Of a DNA stretch of 64,000 nucleotides, positions 42,517 through 54,943 are shown one piece after another (position 1 is the first letter of the stretch; each line of letters opens with the position of its first letter). Under the pieces are notes generated by a model that was not told where the DNA came from, ran no database searches, and worked only from the letters and a program-made list of their open reading frames with translations. Both the position numbers and the translations under genes were made by a program. Origin of the DNA: Gordonia crocea (lineage in GTDB: Bacteria; Actinomycetota; Actinomycetes; Mycobacteriales; Mycobacteriaceae); contig NZ_BJOU01000001.1 of the NCBI RefSeq assembly GCF_009932435.1, forward strand, positions 1,798,001-1,862,000, read 5' to 3'.

Positions 42517-44667
42517 ATGGCGTTCCCCGCAGAGAAACCGGTCCTCGCGCATTCCGAGTTCCGCCCGATCGGAGAGATCGAGCGGGCCGACGGGCGTTTC
42601 GAGGTCGTCAGCGAGTACGAACCCGCCGGTGACCAGCCGGCCGCGATCGACGACCTGGAACGCCGGATCACGGCGGGGGAGCGCGACATCGTCCTGCTCG
42701 GCGCCACCGGTACCGGCAAGTCGGCGACGACGGCCTGGCTGATCGAGCGGGTCCAGCGTCCGACGCTGGTCATGGCGCCCAACAAGACACTGGCCGCCCA
42801 GCTCGCCAACGAGTTGCGCGAGATGTTGCCCAACAATGCGGTGGAGTATTTCGTCTCCTATTACGACTATTACCAACCCGAGGCGTACATCGCCCAGACC
42901 GACACCTACATCGAGAAGGACTCGTCGATCAACGACGACGTGGAGCGCCTGCGGCACTCGGCGACGTCGAGTCTGCTGTCCCGGCGCGACGTCGTCGTGG
43001 TGGCGTCGGTGTCGTGCATCTACGGCTTGGGCACCCCGCAGTCCTATCTGGACCGCTCGGTGGAGATGGCGGTGGGCGAGGAGATCGACCGGGACGCCCT
43101 GTTGCGCCTGCTCGTCGACGTCCAGTACACGCGCAACGACATGTCCTTCACCCGCGGCAGCTTCCGCGTCCGCGGGGACACCGTCGAAATCATCCCGTCC
43201 TATGAGGAACTGGCGATCCGGATCGAGTTTTTCGGCGACGAGGTGGAGGCGCTCTACTACCTGCACCCGCTCACCGGTGACGTGATCCGACAGGTCGACA
43301 CCGTCCGCATCTTCCCGGCCACCCATTACGTGGCCGGGCCGGAGCGGATGGAGCGCGCGATGAAGGGGATCGAGGAGGAACTCGAGCAGCGGCTGACCGA
43401 GCTGGAGAACAAGGGCAAACTGCTCGAGGCCCAGCGGTTGCGGATGCGGACGACCTATGACCTGGAGATGATGCGGCAGGTCGGGTTCTGCTCGGGCATC
43501 GAGAACTATTCGCGCCACATCGACGGCCGCGGTGCCGGCTCGGCACCGGCCACGCTGATCGACTATTTCCCCGACGACTTCCTGCTGGTCATCGACGAGT
43601 CGCACGTGACCGTGCCGCAGATCGGCGGCATGTACGAGGGGGACATGTCCCGCAAGCGCAACCTGGTCGACTACGGCTTCCGGCTGCCCTCCGCGGTGGA
43701 CAACCGCCCGCTGACCTGGGACGAGTTCGTCGACCGGATCGGCCAGACCGTCTACCTGTCGGCGACCCCGGGTCCCTACGAGTTGGGGCAGACCGACGGC
43801 GAATTCGTCGAGCAGGTGATCCGGCCGACCGGCCTGCTGGACCCCAAGGTCGTGGTCAAACCGACCAAGGGACAGATCGACGACCTCATCCACGAGATCC
43901 GCGAGCGCACCGACCGCGACGAGCGCGTCCTGGTCACGACGCTGACCAAGAAGATGGCCGAGGATCTCACCGACTACCTGCTGGAGTTGGGGATCCGGGT
44001 GCGGTACCTGCACTCGGAGGTCGACACCCTGCGCCGCGTCGAACTGCTGCGCCAACTGCGCCTGGGCGAGTTCGACGTCCTCGTCGGCATCAACCTGCTG
44101 CGCGAGGGCCTGGACCTGCCCGAGGTGTCGCTGGTCGCGATCCTCGACGCGGACAAGGAGGGCTTCCTGCGCAGCACCACGTCGTTGATCCAGACCATCG
44201 GCCGCGCGGCGCGCAACGTCTCCGGCGAGGTCCACATGTATGCCGACAAGGTGACCGACTCGATGCAGAATGCCATCGAGGAAACCGAGCGCCGGCGCGA
44301 GAAACAGATCGCCTACAACGAGGCGGCGGGAATCGATCCGCAGCCGTTGCGGAAGAAGATCGCCGATATCCTCGACCAGGTTTACAAGGAGGCCGACGAC
44401 GAGGTCGGCGGGTCGGGCCGCAACGCCACCCGTGGCCGTCGCGCCCAGGGCGACAACCCGAAGGGCTCCACGAGCGCCGGGGTCATCGAACGCCGGGACA
44501 CCTCAACGATGCCTCGGGCCGAGCTGGCCGACCTGATTGCCCAGCTCACCGACCAGATGATGTCGGCGGCGCGCGACTTGCAGTTCGAGCTCGCGGGGCG
44601 GCTGCGCGATGAGATCGCCGACCTGAAGAAGGAACTGCGCGGCATGGACGCCGCGGGCATCCAATAG
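42517..44667 (+). CDS. uvrB: UvrABC excision nuclease subunit B
   Basis: This 716-residue helicase-like subunit verifies DNA damage passed on by UvrA and recruits UvrC. Visible parts are the Walker [12 protein letters not shown], the beta-hairpin region [21 protein letters not shown]-type VIDESHVT, helicase motifs [12 protein letters not shown] and [28 protein letters not shown] and the C-terminal UVR domain [19 protein letters not shown]. The ATG at 42517 (MAFPAEKP) agrees with mycobacterial UvrB and follows a -10 box by 7 nt. No SOS box was seen upstream. Confidence 0.98.
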   Translation: MAFPAEKPVLAHSEFRPIGEIERADGRFEVVSEYEPAGDQPAAIDDLERRITAGERDIVLLGATGTGKSATTAWLIERVQRPTLVMAPNKTLAAQLANELREMLPNNAVEYFVSYYDYYQPEAYIAQTDTYIEKDSSINDDVERLRHSATSSLLSRRDVVVVASVSCIYGLGTPQSYLDRSVEMAVGEEIDRDALLRLLVDVQYTRNDMSFTRGSFRVRGDTVEIIPSYEELAIRIEFFGDEVEALYYLHPLTGDVIRQVDTVRIFPATHYVAGPERMERAMKGIEEELEQRLTELENKGKLLEAQRLRMRTTYDLEMMRQVGFCSGIENYSRHIDGRGAGSAPATLIDYFPDDFLLVIDESHVTVPQIGGMYEGDMSRKRNLVDYGFRLPSAVDNRPLTWDEFVDRIGQTVYLSATPGPYELGQTDGEFVEQVIRPTGLLDPKVVVKPTKGQIDDLIHEIRERTDRDERVLVTTLTKKMAEDLTDYLLELGIRVRYLHSEVDTLRRVELLRQLRLGEFDVLVGINLLREGLDLPEVSLVAILDADKEGFLRSTTSLIQTIGRAARNVSGEVHMYADKVTDSMQNAIEETERRREKQIAYNEAAGIDPQPLRKKIADILDQVYKEADDEVGGSGRNATRGRRAQGDNPKGSTSAGVIERRDTSTMPRAELADLIAQLTDQMMSAARDLQFELAGRLRDEIADLKKELRGMDAAGIQ

Positions 44668-44839
44668 CACTGGGCGCCAAATGGAGGGAATGAGATGTTC
44701 CCGACGCAGAATCCGATAGGGTGATTACCGCAACTGTGCTGAGCATTACGATTACCGGACGGGTAACCGTGGCGGGAACTAGCCTGGATGCGCAGAACAC
44801 ACATTCGCGACATCGCGCGAAATCTGGAGGGAATGGTCA

Positions 44840-45286
44840 ATGGCTGCATACAACACCGTGGTAGTGGGCACCGACGGGTCGGAGTCCTCGATGAAGGCGG
44901 TGGAACGCGCTGGGGCATTGGCCGGGGAGACGGCCACCCTCGTGATTGCGTGTGCCTACTTCCCCAATGAGGGACGCGACATCGGCGCGATGTCCGACGT
45001 CCTCAAGGAAGAGGCCTACCAGGTTCACGGCTCGGCGCCGACCGAGGAGATCCTGCGCACCGCCAAGGAGCGCGCCGGTGCCGCCGGCGCCAAGCTGATC
45101 CAGCAGCGCCCGGTCAAGGGTGCCCCCGTCGACGCATTGCTGCAGCTGGTCGTCGACGTCAAGGCCGACCTGCTGGTCGTCGGCAACAAGGGCCTCAACA
45201 CGCTGTCGGGCCGCCTGCTCGGTTCGGTTCCGGCCGACGCCGCGCGCAAGGCCGCGGTCGACGTGCTCATCGTCCACACGACGTAA
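44840..45286 (+). CDS. Universal stress protein (Rv1636-like)
   Basis: This 148-residue UspA-fold protein has VVGTDGSESSMKAVERA at its start and the nucleotide-binding G-x2-G-x9-G-S pattern in GNKGLNTLSGRLLGSVPAD. Its mycobacterial relative Rv1636 binds ATP and cAMP, and the same motif is present here. A GGAGGGA site precedes the ATG by 9 nt. The 172-bp gap after uvrB is AT-rich for this genome and probably holds its promoter, but no box stands out. Confidence 0.93.
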   Translation: MAAYNTVVVGTDGSESSMKAVERAGALAGETATLVIACAYFPNEGRDIGAMSDVLKEEAYQVHGSAPTEEILRTAKERAGAAGAKLIQQRPVKGAPVDALLQLVVDVKADLLVVGNKGLNTLSGRLLGSVPADAARKAAVDVLIVHTT

Positions 45287-45312
45287 CAGCGGGGTCCGTT
45301 ACGGTTGCTGGA

Positions 45313-45819
45313 GTGGCGCGGAGGGGATCGACGAAGATGCCGCATTTCGACAGCACAGACTGGGATGTCGTGCCGGCGTACGTCGAAGCTCAAGACCTTC
45401 GTCTACTAGAAGCTTGGACCGAGAAGTTAGACGCAGAAGTGTCGACGCTTGCCCATGGCACCTTGGGGCTGAGAAGCGGAGACGTGTGGGACAGCCAATC
45501 CCTGCGGGCCGCCGAACGCTACTTCACCCAAGACGAAGAGCGAGCACTCGCGCTCCGTGAAGTATTTACTAAGTACCTCGGTGAAGGCATGAGAAGGGCC
45601 GTGGACGGGCAATGGGTTTGCCTTCCAACGGCTGTCGACCTAGCAGGTGGGGTCGGTTTGCGACCTGCGCGATCGTGGCCGTGGCAGTATCTGATTCCGG
45701 TCACCCCCCTTCTCGACGTGGCCCTCGAGAAGCTGAGCGGAACGGTCTGGGCTGACGAGTTGGCGAGCATCCGGTCAGACGGTCCGGCCTGGCTTCCCCT
45801 GGGTTGCCAGTCGCTCTAG
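45313..45819 (+). CDS. Hypothetical protein of atypical codon use
   Basis: This 168-residue protein begins at GTG 45313 or ATG 45337. It is rich in aromatic and charged residues, with WDVVPAYVEAQDLRLLEAW and WPWQYLIPVTPLLDVALEKL and no signal peptide. It uses codons that are rare here (a CTA-CTA pair, a TTA) and has a lower GC content than its neighbours, which suggests a late arrival. No family is recognised; its shape would suit an immunity or small globular protein, but that is a guess. Its stop overlaps the stop of the HelD gene by 4 bp. Confidence 0.65.
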   Translation: MARRGSTKMPHFDSTDWDVVPAYVEAQDLRLLEAWTEKLDAEVSTLAHGTLGLRSGDVWDSQSLRAAERYFTQDEERALALREVFTKYLGEGMRRAVDGQWVCLPTAVDLAGGVGLRPARSWPWQYLIPVTPLLDVALEKLSGTVWADELASIRSDGPAWLPLGCQSL

Positions 45820-48113
45820 CTCGAATGCCATCCGGGTAGGTCCGCCAACTCGGGTGGCATTTCGTTTCCTGCGACGACGACGAGGCGCTGGGTGGCGCGG
45901 GTGAGCGCAACGTACAGGTCGTTGAGGCCGCGCTCGGAGGCGGCGACGATCGCCGCCGGTTCAACGACGACGGTCGTGTCGAATTCCAGTCCCTTGCAAC
46001 CGGTCACAGTGTGCACCACGACACCGGTCCGGTCGCCGAGCGCGGCCACCGCGGCGTCGTAGTCGTCGTCGGTGACGATGACCCCGGTCAACCCGGGCCA
46101 GTCGCAGGCGATCGCGAGATCGACGGCGGTGTGCGCCGCAGGCCCCTCGGCGTGCACCGCGGTTGGTTCGATCCCGTTGCTGCGCAACGAGGTCGGCGGG
46201 GTCAGGGCCGGGTCGAGACGCTCTAGCAGTCGTGCCGCGTAGCGCATGATCTCGGCGGGGGTTCGGTAGTTCACGGTGAGTTCGTGGAGCCGCCACCGCT
46301 TTTCGACGTACGGTTCGAACACCGCCGACCAGGAGCTCGCCCCCGCAGGGTTCGACGTCTGGGCGGTGTCGCCGATGACGGTCATCCACCGATTCGGGAT
46401 GCGCCGCATCACCATGCGCCAGGCCATTGCCGAAAGTTCTTGGGCCTCATCGACGATCACGTGGCCGAAGGTCCAGGTGCGGTCCTCATAGGCGCGCTCG
46501 GCCGTCGTCCGGTGGGTGGTGATCCGCTGGCGTTGGGCGAGTTGTTCGGCGTCGATCAGGTCGTAGGCCATCAGGATCTCGGGATCGATCTCATCCTCGA
46601 TGTCCTGCGGCGCCGAGCCGGTCAGGATGTCGAGTGCCTCCTGCGCCTCGGACAACTGCTTGCGCCACTGGGCCTGCGCGGCCGCCTCGTCGTCGTCGGT
46701 GCCCGCGCCGATCAACTCGGCGATCTCGTCGAGCAACGGCACGTCGCCGACGGTGAACGGGGCGTGCGCCGGGCGCAGCAGGGCGGCGCGGTCCGCCTCG
46801 CTCCAACCCGGGGTGGCACCGCGGATCGCCGTCGCCGAGGTCAGCAGGTCGCTGAGGACGCGTTTGGGTTCGAGTCGCGGCCAGAACGCGAGAACGGCCT
46901 GGACCAGGTCCTCGTCGTCGCGCATCTCGTCGCGGATGTCGGCGATCTCGGCACCGGACAGCATTTGCGAACCGTCGAGCAGCGACGAGCCGATGCGCGA
47001 GGCGTAGGCGGCGGCGAGTCCGTGCAGCGCGGACCGCAGGAACTCCCGCTGGGCCTGGTTGTGCGCCCGTCGCGTGCTGCGCGCCTTGGCGCGTGCGGTT
47101 TTGACCAGGGCCGAGTCGATGGCCAGGGGATAGCCGTCGAAACGCACGGTGACCGGCTGTTTCGGTAGCGATTGATAGCTGCGGGCGTGGCGCTTGAGCA
47201 CGGTCAGGATGTCGGTCGAGCCCTTGAGGACGGCGGCGGCCGGCGGGTCGACGACGGCGGTGTCCAGCCCGGGCAGCAGATTGCCGATGGTGCTCAGCAA
47301 CACCCCGGTCTCCCCGAGGGAGGGGAGGACCTGCGAGATGTAGCGGAGGAAGTCGGTGTTGGGTCCGAGGATGAGCACGCCGCTGCGGGCGAGCAGGTCG
47401 CGGTGCGTGTAGAGCAGGTAGGCGGCGCGGTGCAGGGCGACCGCCGTCTTGCCGGTACCGGGGCCGCCCTGGACCACCGTCACACCGCGGTGCGGCGACC
47501 GGATGATGAGGTCCTGCTCCCGCTGGATGGTCTCGACGATGTCGGCCATCTCCCCGGTGCGCGCCGCGTTGAGCGCCGCGACGAGGGCCGATTCGTTGAC
47601 CACGTCGCCGAGGGTCACCCCGCCAGCGGTGCCCTCGGCGGGATCGGAGACGGCCGATCCGTCGAGGACCTCGTCGGTCACCGTGCGCACGGCGCGGTTG
47701 GACGTGCGGATGTGGCGCCGGACCCGGACCCCGTCGGGGTCGGCCGGGGTGGCCAGATAGAACGGCCGCGACAACGGCGCCCGCCAGTCCAACAGGAGGG
47801 TGGTGTCCTCGTCATCGTCGTCGAGTACGCCGATACGGCCGATCCGCCTCGTCTCGGCGCCGTCGTCGTCATCATCGGGATCGACCTCGAGCCGCCCGAA
47901 GTACAGGTTGTGCTCGGCGGCATCGAGTTTCGCCAGGTCGTCGACGTAAAGGCGCTCGTACGACTCGCGCTCCGACAGTGCCTGCGGGGTGTCGCCGGCC
48001 TCGGCGAGGGTTTCGCGCAGCCGGCGGTTGGTGGTGGCCCGCATCCGGTCGATGCGGCCGTAGACGGCATCCAGGTGGGTCTGCTCGTCGGCTATGCGTG
48101 GATCGGGATTCAC
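45816..48113 (-). CDS. helD: HelD-type RNA-polymerase-associated helicase (UvrD/Rep superfamily)
   Basis: This is a 765-residue SF1 helicase-like ATPase of the HelD group, which frees RNA polymerase stuck on DNA. The N-terminal 150 residues are charged and coiled-coil rich (RIDRMRATTNRRLRETLAEAG), the part that enters the polymerase channels. The ATPase shows Walker A VVQGGPGTGKTAVALHRAAY, Walker B HVIVDEAQELSAMAW, VIGDTAQT, and motif VI VALTRATQRL. I chose the GTG at 48113 (VNPDPRIADEQ), as upstream codons lie in non-coding-like sequence. In related actinobacteria HelD-like proteins can reduce rifamycin sensitivity. Confidence 0.9.
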   Translation of the reverse strand: MNPDPRIADEQTHLDAVYGRIDRMRATTNRRLRETLAEAGDTPQALSERESYERLYVDDLAKLDAAEHNLYFGRLEVDPDDDDDGAETRRIGRIGVLDDDDEDTTLLLDWRAPLSRPFYLATPADPDGVRVRRHIRTSNRAVRTVTDEVLDGSAVSDPAEGTAGGVTLGDVVNESALVAALNAARTGEMADIVETIQREQDLIIRSPHRGVTVVQGGPGTGKTAVALHRAAYLLYTHRDLLARSGVLILGPNTDFLRYISQVLPSLGETGVLLSTIGNLLPGLDTAVVDPPAAAVLKGSTDILTVLKRHARSYQSLPKQPVTVRFDGYPLAIDSALVKTARAKARSTRRAHNQAQREFLRSALHGLAAAYASRIGSSLLDGSQMLSGAEIADIRDEMRDDEDLVQAVLAFWPRLEPKRVLSDLLTSATAIRGATPGWSEADRAALLRPAHAPFTVGDVPLLDEIAELIGAGTDDDEAAAQAQWRKQLSEAQEALDILTGSAPQDIEDEIDPEILMAYDLIDAEQLAQRQRITTHRTTAERAYEDRTWTFGHVIVDEAQELSAMAWRMVMRRIPNRWMTVIGDTAQTSNPAGASSWSAVFEPYVEKRWRLHELTVNYRTPAEIMRYAARLLERLDPALTPPTSLRSNGIEPTAVHAEGPAAHTAVDLAIACDWPGLTGVIVTDDDYDAAVAALGDRTGVVVHTVTGCKGLEFDTTVVVEPAAIVAASERGLNDLYVALTRATQRLVVVAGNEMPPELADLPGWHSS

Positions 48114-48190
48114 AGTTGATCCAGTGTACGCGGCTGATCCCGTGCCCGCGGGGGCGCCGACTCCGCGGGGTGGGAAAGGGTGCGGGACGG

Positions 48191-48892
48191 TTACCAGCCG
48201 CGCTCGGCCCACTCCGACAGGTGCGGCCGCTCGGCGCCGAGGGTGGTGTCCGAGCCGTGGCCCGGGTAGACCGCGGTGTCGTCGGGGTACACGTCGAAGA
48301 GCTTGCCGGTCACGTCGGCGAGAAGGCGGTCGAAATCACCCGGCTGCCAGGTCTTTCCGACGCCGCCGGGAAAGAGGCAGTCGCCGGTGAAGAGTTGGAC
48401 CGACAGGGGGCCGCCGGCGTCGTCGCCGGCATCGCGCAGGGCCAGTGCGATGGAGCCCTCGGTGTGCCCGGCCAGGTGGATCGCAGTCAGGATGAGATTG
48501 CCGACGACGACCTCGTCGCCGTCGTCGAGGAGCCGGTCGGGCGCGACGGGGAGTCCGGGCGCATCGGCACGGCCGGCGAGGGTCGGCACGCCGGTCGCGG
48601 CGGCCACCTCCGCCAATGCCTGCCAGTGGTCGGGGTGGGAGTGGGTGGTCAGGATCGCCCGCAGGGTGCCGGGCAGGCTGTCGAGGAGGGCGAGGATCTG
48701 CGGCGCGTCGTTGGCGGCGTCGATCAACAGTTGGTCCCCGGTCTCCGAACAGGTCACCACGTAGGTGTTGTTGTCCATGGGGCCGACCGACATCTTGATG
48801 ATCGTCGCGTGGGCGGTGGTCCGGCGCATCGGGCTGAGGGGACCGGCGACGGTGCCGGTGTAGGTGTCGTCGACGGGGCGCAGCGCAGTCAT
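48191..48892 (-). CDS. MBL-fold hydrolase (glyoxalase II-like, Rv1637c-type)
   Basis: This 233-residue metallo-beta-lactamase-fold enzyme has the zinc motif HSHPDH, then LAGHTEGS with the third histidine, FTGDCLFPGG with the bridging aspartate and VYPGHGSDTTLG with the last. The order uvrB-USP-MBL-uvrA matches the mycobacterial layout, with HelD inserted here. Family members hydrolyse thioesters such as S-lactoylglutathione or mycothiol adducts; glutathione is absent in this group, so a mycothiol-linked substrate is more likely. It diverges from uvrA with a 98-bp gap. Confidence 0.88.
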   Translation of the reverse strand: MTALRPVDDTYTGTVAGPLSPMRRTTAHATIIKMSVGPMDNNTYVVTCSETGDQLLIDAANDAPQILALLDSLPGTLRAILTTHSHPDHWQALAEVAAATGVPTLAGRADAPGLPVAPDRLLDDGDEVVVGNLILTAIHLAGHTEGSIALALRDAGDDAGGPLSVQLFTGDCLFPGGVGKTWQPGDFDRLLADVTGKLFDVYPDDTAVYPGHGSDTTLGAERPHLSEWAERGW

Positions 48893-48990
48893 GCCTCCAC
48901 GTTAGCTGCGTCGGGCGCCTTGTCAGACCGGCGGCATAGAATCGGATACGGCCGACATGATCGGTGCCGAAACGTGAGGAAAGCATTGCT

Positions 48991-51870
<2,880 letters not shown>

Positions 51871-51895
51871 CGGCGTCGGGACGGATCGAGAGGGG

Positions 51896-52102
51896 TCAGT
51901 CGCCCATCGACTTGCGGATCTCGTCGAGCTTGCGACGGGCCGCCTCGGCGCGGTCCTCGAACTGCTCCTCGACGGTCCGGCCCTCGGCCGACTCCTCGGC
52001 CAGTTCGCGGGAGCCGATCGCGGTGGCGGCGCGCTTCTCGATCTTCTCGCGCACCTCGTCGAAGGTCGGGGTCCCGCTGTCGTTGGGCTCGCTGCCGGTC
52101 AT
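51896..52102 (-). CDS. Small charged helical protein
   Basis: This 68-residue cytosolic protein is almost all helix-forming, with many Glu, Arg and Lys (IEKRAATAIGSRELAEESAEG, in part), and probably forms a coiled coil. It corresponds to short PspA-like conserved proteins found near uvrA in Mycobacteriales, without a known task. A TACAGT box lies 6 nt before its ATG at 52102, so it may be leaderless. It diverges from the HemK-like gene. Confidence 0.65.
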   Translation of the reverse strand: MTGSEPNDSGTPTFDEVREKIEKRAATAIGSRELAEESAEGRTVEEQFEDRAEAARRKLDEIRKSMGD

Positions 52103-52108
52103 GTCCCC

Positions 52109-52114
52109 ACTGTA
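52109..52114 (-). promoter_or_regulatory. -10 box for leaderless small protein gene
   Basis: On the minus strand TACAGT lies 6 nt before the ATG at 52102. It is close to the oppositely oriented TAGGGT box at 52123. Confidence 0.4.
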
Positions 52115-52122
52115 GGCGCGAC

Positions 52123-52128
52123 TAGGGT
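52123..52128 (+). promoter_or_regulatory. -10 box for HemK-like gene
   Basis: TAGGGT is 8 nt before the GTG at 52137 and only 2 nt before the ATG at 52131, so the GTG is the likely leaderless start. Confidence 0.4.
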
Positions 52129-52136
52129 CGATGTCT

Positions 52137-52928
52137 GTGGACGACGACACCGACGCGCTGGTCGACGAGTTGCGCGCGGCGGGGTGCGTGTTCGCCGAGG
52201 AGGAGGCCGCGATCCTGCGCGACCGGGCCTCGGGCGCCGAGGAGCTGGCCCGGTGGGTGGGCCGCCGGATCGCCGGCGAACCGCTGGAACACGTCGTCGG
52301 CGTCGTGAAATTCGCCGGTGTGGAGCTCGCGGTCGGGCCCGGCGTCTTCATCCCGCGCCAACGCACGCGATTGGTCGCGGCCGTGGCCGGCGAGGCGGTG
52401 GCCCGATATCGGCCAGGTGCGGTGTTCGTCGAACCCTATTGCGGGGTTGCGCCGATCGCCGCCGTCGTCGCCCGCGATTATCCCGGCGCCGTCGTCGTCG
52501 CCACCGATGTCGATCCGGTGGCACTGGACTATGCCCGGCGCAACCTCGGGCTCGCGGCCACGGTGTGCCGGGGGATCGGGCTGGCCGGTGTGCCGGCCGA
52601 GTTGCGCGGACGGGTGTCGGCGATCGCTGCGGTTCCGCCGTACGTCCCGGTCGATGAACTGGACCTGATGCCCGCCGAGGCCCGCGACCACGAGCCGCTG
52701 CGGACCCACTCCGGTGGGGCGGGCGGCCTCGACGAGGTGGGCTATCTCATCGCCGAAGCGGTCACCTGGCTTGAACCGGGCGGCACGCTGCTCATCGAGT
52801 TGCACCGCGACCAGGCCGACACGGCTGCGGAGATCGCCGTCGACCACGGGTGCTCGATCACCGTCGTCACCGAGCACGCCGCCTATCCCGACGATGGGCA
52901 CACGGCGGTGGCAGTCCTGGGGCGGTAG
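52137..52928 (+). CDS. PrmC/HemK-like putative protein-glutamine methyltransferase, altered active site
   Basis: This 263-residue class I methyltransferase resembles PrmC, which methylates glutamine in release factors. The N-terminal helical part is followed by FIPRQRTRLVAAVAG, the motif-I region FVEPYCGVAPIAAV and VVVATDVDPVALDYARRN. The catalytic N-P-P-Y reads V-P-P-Y (AAVPPYVP), losing the Asn that holds the amide substrate, and the SAM-loop E-P-Y-C-G-V is also unlike the D-L-G-x-G-S norm. A change of substrate or loss of activity is possible. The GTG at 52137 is preferred because a -10 box lies 8 nt upstream; ATG at 52131 is the alternative. Confidence 0.8.
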   Translation: MDDDTDALVDELRAAGCVFAEEEAAILRDRASGAEELARWVGRRIAGEPLEHVVGVVKFAGVELAVGPGVFIPRQRTRLVAAVAGEAVARYRPGAVFVEPYCGVAPIAAVVARDYPGAVVVATDVDPVALDYARRNLGLAATVCRGIGLAGVPAELRGRVSAIAAVPPYVPVDELDLMPAEARDHEPLRTHSGGAGGLDEVGYLIAEAVTWLEPGGTLLIELHRDQADTAAEIAVDHGCSITVVTEHAAYPDDGHTAVAVLGR

Positions 52929-52952
52929 TCCCGGGGTGGTGACCCGGGGCCG

Positions 52953-53306
52953 TCACACGAGCTTTTCGCCGGGCCCTTCGCCGGGCTCGTCGGGGTAGGC
53001 GCTGGCCTCGCGGAACGCGGCCTGCAGGCCCTTGACGCCGTCGCGGATCGGGTTGGCGTGCAGCCCGAGGTCGCGGCGCGACGCGTCGAACAGGCCGGCG
53101 AGCGCGGTGATGAGCTTGCGCGCCTCGTCGAGGTCGACGTCGTCGGGGGAGGAGCCCTCGGCGAGGCCGAGCTTCTCCGCGGCCGAACTCATCAACATGA
53201 CGATGCAGCGGGTGATGACCTCGATCGCGGGAATGTCGCCCAGGTCCCGGACATCGGGGTTGACCTGGGCATCGTCGGTCGGCGTCGAATAGGAGTCATC
53301 GGTCAT
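52953..53306 (-). CDS. DUF1844 protein
   Basis: This is a 117-residue conserved actinobacterial protein of the DUF1844 group. It has an N-terminal acidic part (VRDLGDIPAIEVI), a hydrophobic helix RCIVMLMSSAAEKLGLAEG and VDLDEARKLITALAGLFD. It is usually found beside infC and its function is unknown. The ATG at 53306 was chosen because the frame upstream enters the infC leader. It diverges from infC, whose promoter lies just a few bases away. Confidence 0.85.
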   Translation of the reverse strand: MTDDSYSTPTDDAQVNPDVRDLGDIPAIEVITRCIVMLMSSAAEKLGLAEGSSPDDVDLDEARKLITALAGLFDASRRDLGLHANPIRDGVKGLQAAFREASAYPDEPGEGPGEKLV

Positions 53307-53312
53307 AACTGT

Positions 53313-53318
53313 TAGACT
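53313..53318 (+). promoter_or_regulatory. -10 box for the infC operon
   Basis: TAGACT at 53313-53318 predicts a start near 53325 and a leader of about 270 nt before infC. No good -35 was seen. Confidence 0.4.
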
Positions 53319-53478
53319 GTCATAGTGCGACCGCCTCGGGTGACCGGGGCAGGCAAAGTGGAGTTCCGCTCCCACCGTGCGGCGCAGCGGCCCGAATCGG
53401 GCCCGACCTGCAGTTTCACGGTCCGACACACACCCCGGATGGGTTTACGTCCGGGCGTGCCGTGTTGGTCGGCATCGG

Positions 53479-53520
53479 AGCCCCTCGGGATCGCGTCAGC
53501 GAACCCCGAAGGGCTTTTTT
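53479..53520 (+). terminator. Intrinsic terminator/attenuator in the infC leader
   Basis: AGCCCCTCGGG (53479-53489) pairs with CCCGAAGGGCT (53505-53515) through ten of eleven positions and is followed by TTTTTT. It stands 76 bp before the infC start and well inside its transcript, so it is probably an attenuator. Two smaller hairpins (GGCCC/GGGCC and CCCGGA/TCCGGG) precede it and could form the regulatory alternative. Confidence 0.75.
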
Positions 53521-53596
53521 GTTGAGGTGGCCCCCTGTGTCTGGTCCCGTTCATCGAACGCGGTCGTCAGCCAACGACACCTACCTAGGAGGCCCC

Positions 53597-54181
<585 letters not shown>

Positions 54182-54266
54182 GCCGACTCACCGACCACCA
54201 CGGCTCAGTCCCCGCGCTGAGCCGATGATTCCGGGCGCAAGCCCGGTCGACGAACAGGAAGTACCA

Positions 54267-54467
54267 ATGCCAAAGGCAAAGACCCACAAGGGCACCGCGA
54301 AGCGATTCAAGGTGACCGGGAGCGGCAAGATCATGCGCCAGAAGGCGAACAAGCGCCACCTCCTCGAGCACAAGTCGAGCCACCGCAAGCGCCGCCTCGA
54401 CGGCACCGCCGTGGTTTCGGACGCGGATGCGCCGCGCCTGAAGCGACTGCTCAACGGCAACGGCTAG
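54267..54467 (+). CDS. rpmI: 50S ribosomal protein L35
   Basis: This 66-residue, strongly basic protein of the large subunit has the family start [14 protein letters not shown] and the [20 protein letters not shown] motif. It follows infC by 85 bp. The ATG at 54267 starts MPKAKTH as usual; an upstream in-frame ATG at 54225 would add a non-homologous leader. Confidence 0.97.
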   Translation: MPKAKTHKGTAKRFKVTGSGKIMRQKANKRHLLEHKSSHRKRRLDGTAVVSDADAPRLKRLLNGNG

Positions 54468-54533
54468 TCCCAGCCCGCCGACGGCTGAGTAAGCCAGACC
54501 GAACAACCAGACCGAAGTAAAGAGGATTCAGAC

Positions 54534-54914
54534 ATGGCACGCGTGAAGAGGGCGGTCAACGCCCAGAAGAAGCGCCGGACGACCCTGGAGGCGTCGAAGG
54601 GCTACCGCGGACAGCGGTCGCGCCTGTACCGCAAGGCCAAGGAGCAGCAGCTCCACTCGATGACCTACGCCTACCGTGACCGTCGTGCGCGCAAGGGCGA
54701 GTTCCGCAAGCTGTGGATCTCGCGCATCAACGCCGCGGCCCGCGCCAACGACATCACCTACAACCGCTTCATCCAGGGCCTCAAGATTGCCGGTGTCGAG
54801 GTTGACCGCAAGGTGCTCGCCGAGATCGCCGTCAGCGACCCGCAGGCCTTCACCGGCCTCGTCGAGGTGGCCCGCAAGGCGCTGCCCGACGACGTGAACG
54901 CGCCGGCCGCCTGA
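54534..54914 (+). CDS. rplT: 50S ribosomal protein L20
   Basis: This 126-residue basic protein helps the first steps of 50S assembly. Visible motifs are [36 protein letters not shown] and [21 protein letters not shown] (in part). A GTAAAGAGGA ribosome site precedes the ATG. It ends the infC-rpmI-rplT operon, though the rRNA methyltransferase 29 bp later may be read through. In other bacteria L20 represses this operon by binding its leader. Confidence 0.98.
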   Translation: MARVKRAVNAQKKRRTTLEASKGYRGQRSRLYRKAKEQQLHSMTYAYRDRRARKGEFRKLWISRINAAARANDITYNRFIQGLKIAGVEVDRKVLAEIAVSDPQAFTGLVEVARKALPDDVNAPAA

Positions 54915-54943
54915 TCGCGTCGCATTCAGCCGACCAACCCGCG

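Noticed and set aside
44668-44839. A SigH/SigE-type promoter for the stress protein (GGGAAC at about 44773)
   Set aside because: The matching -10 GTT element at the right distance is absent.
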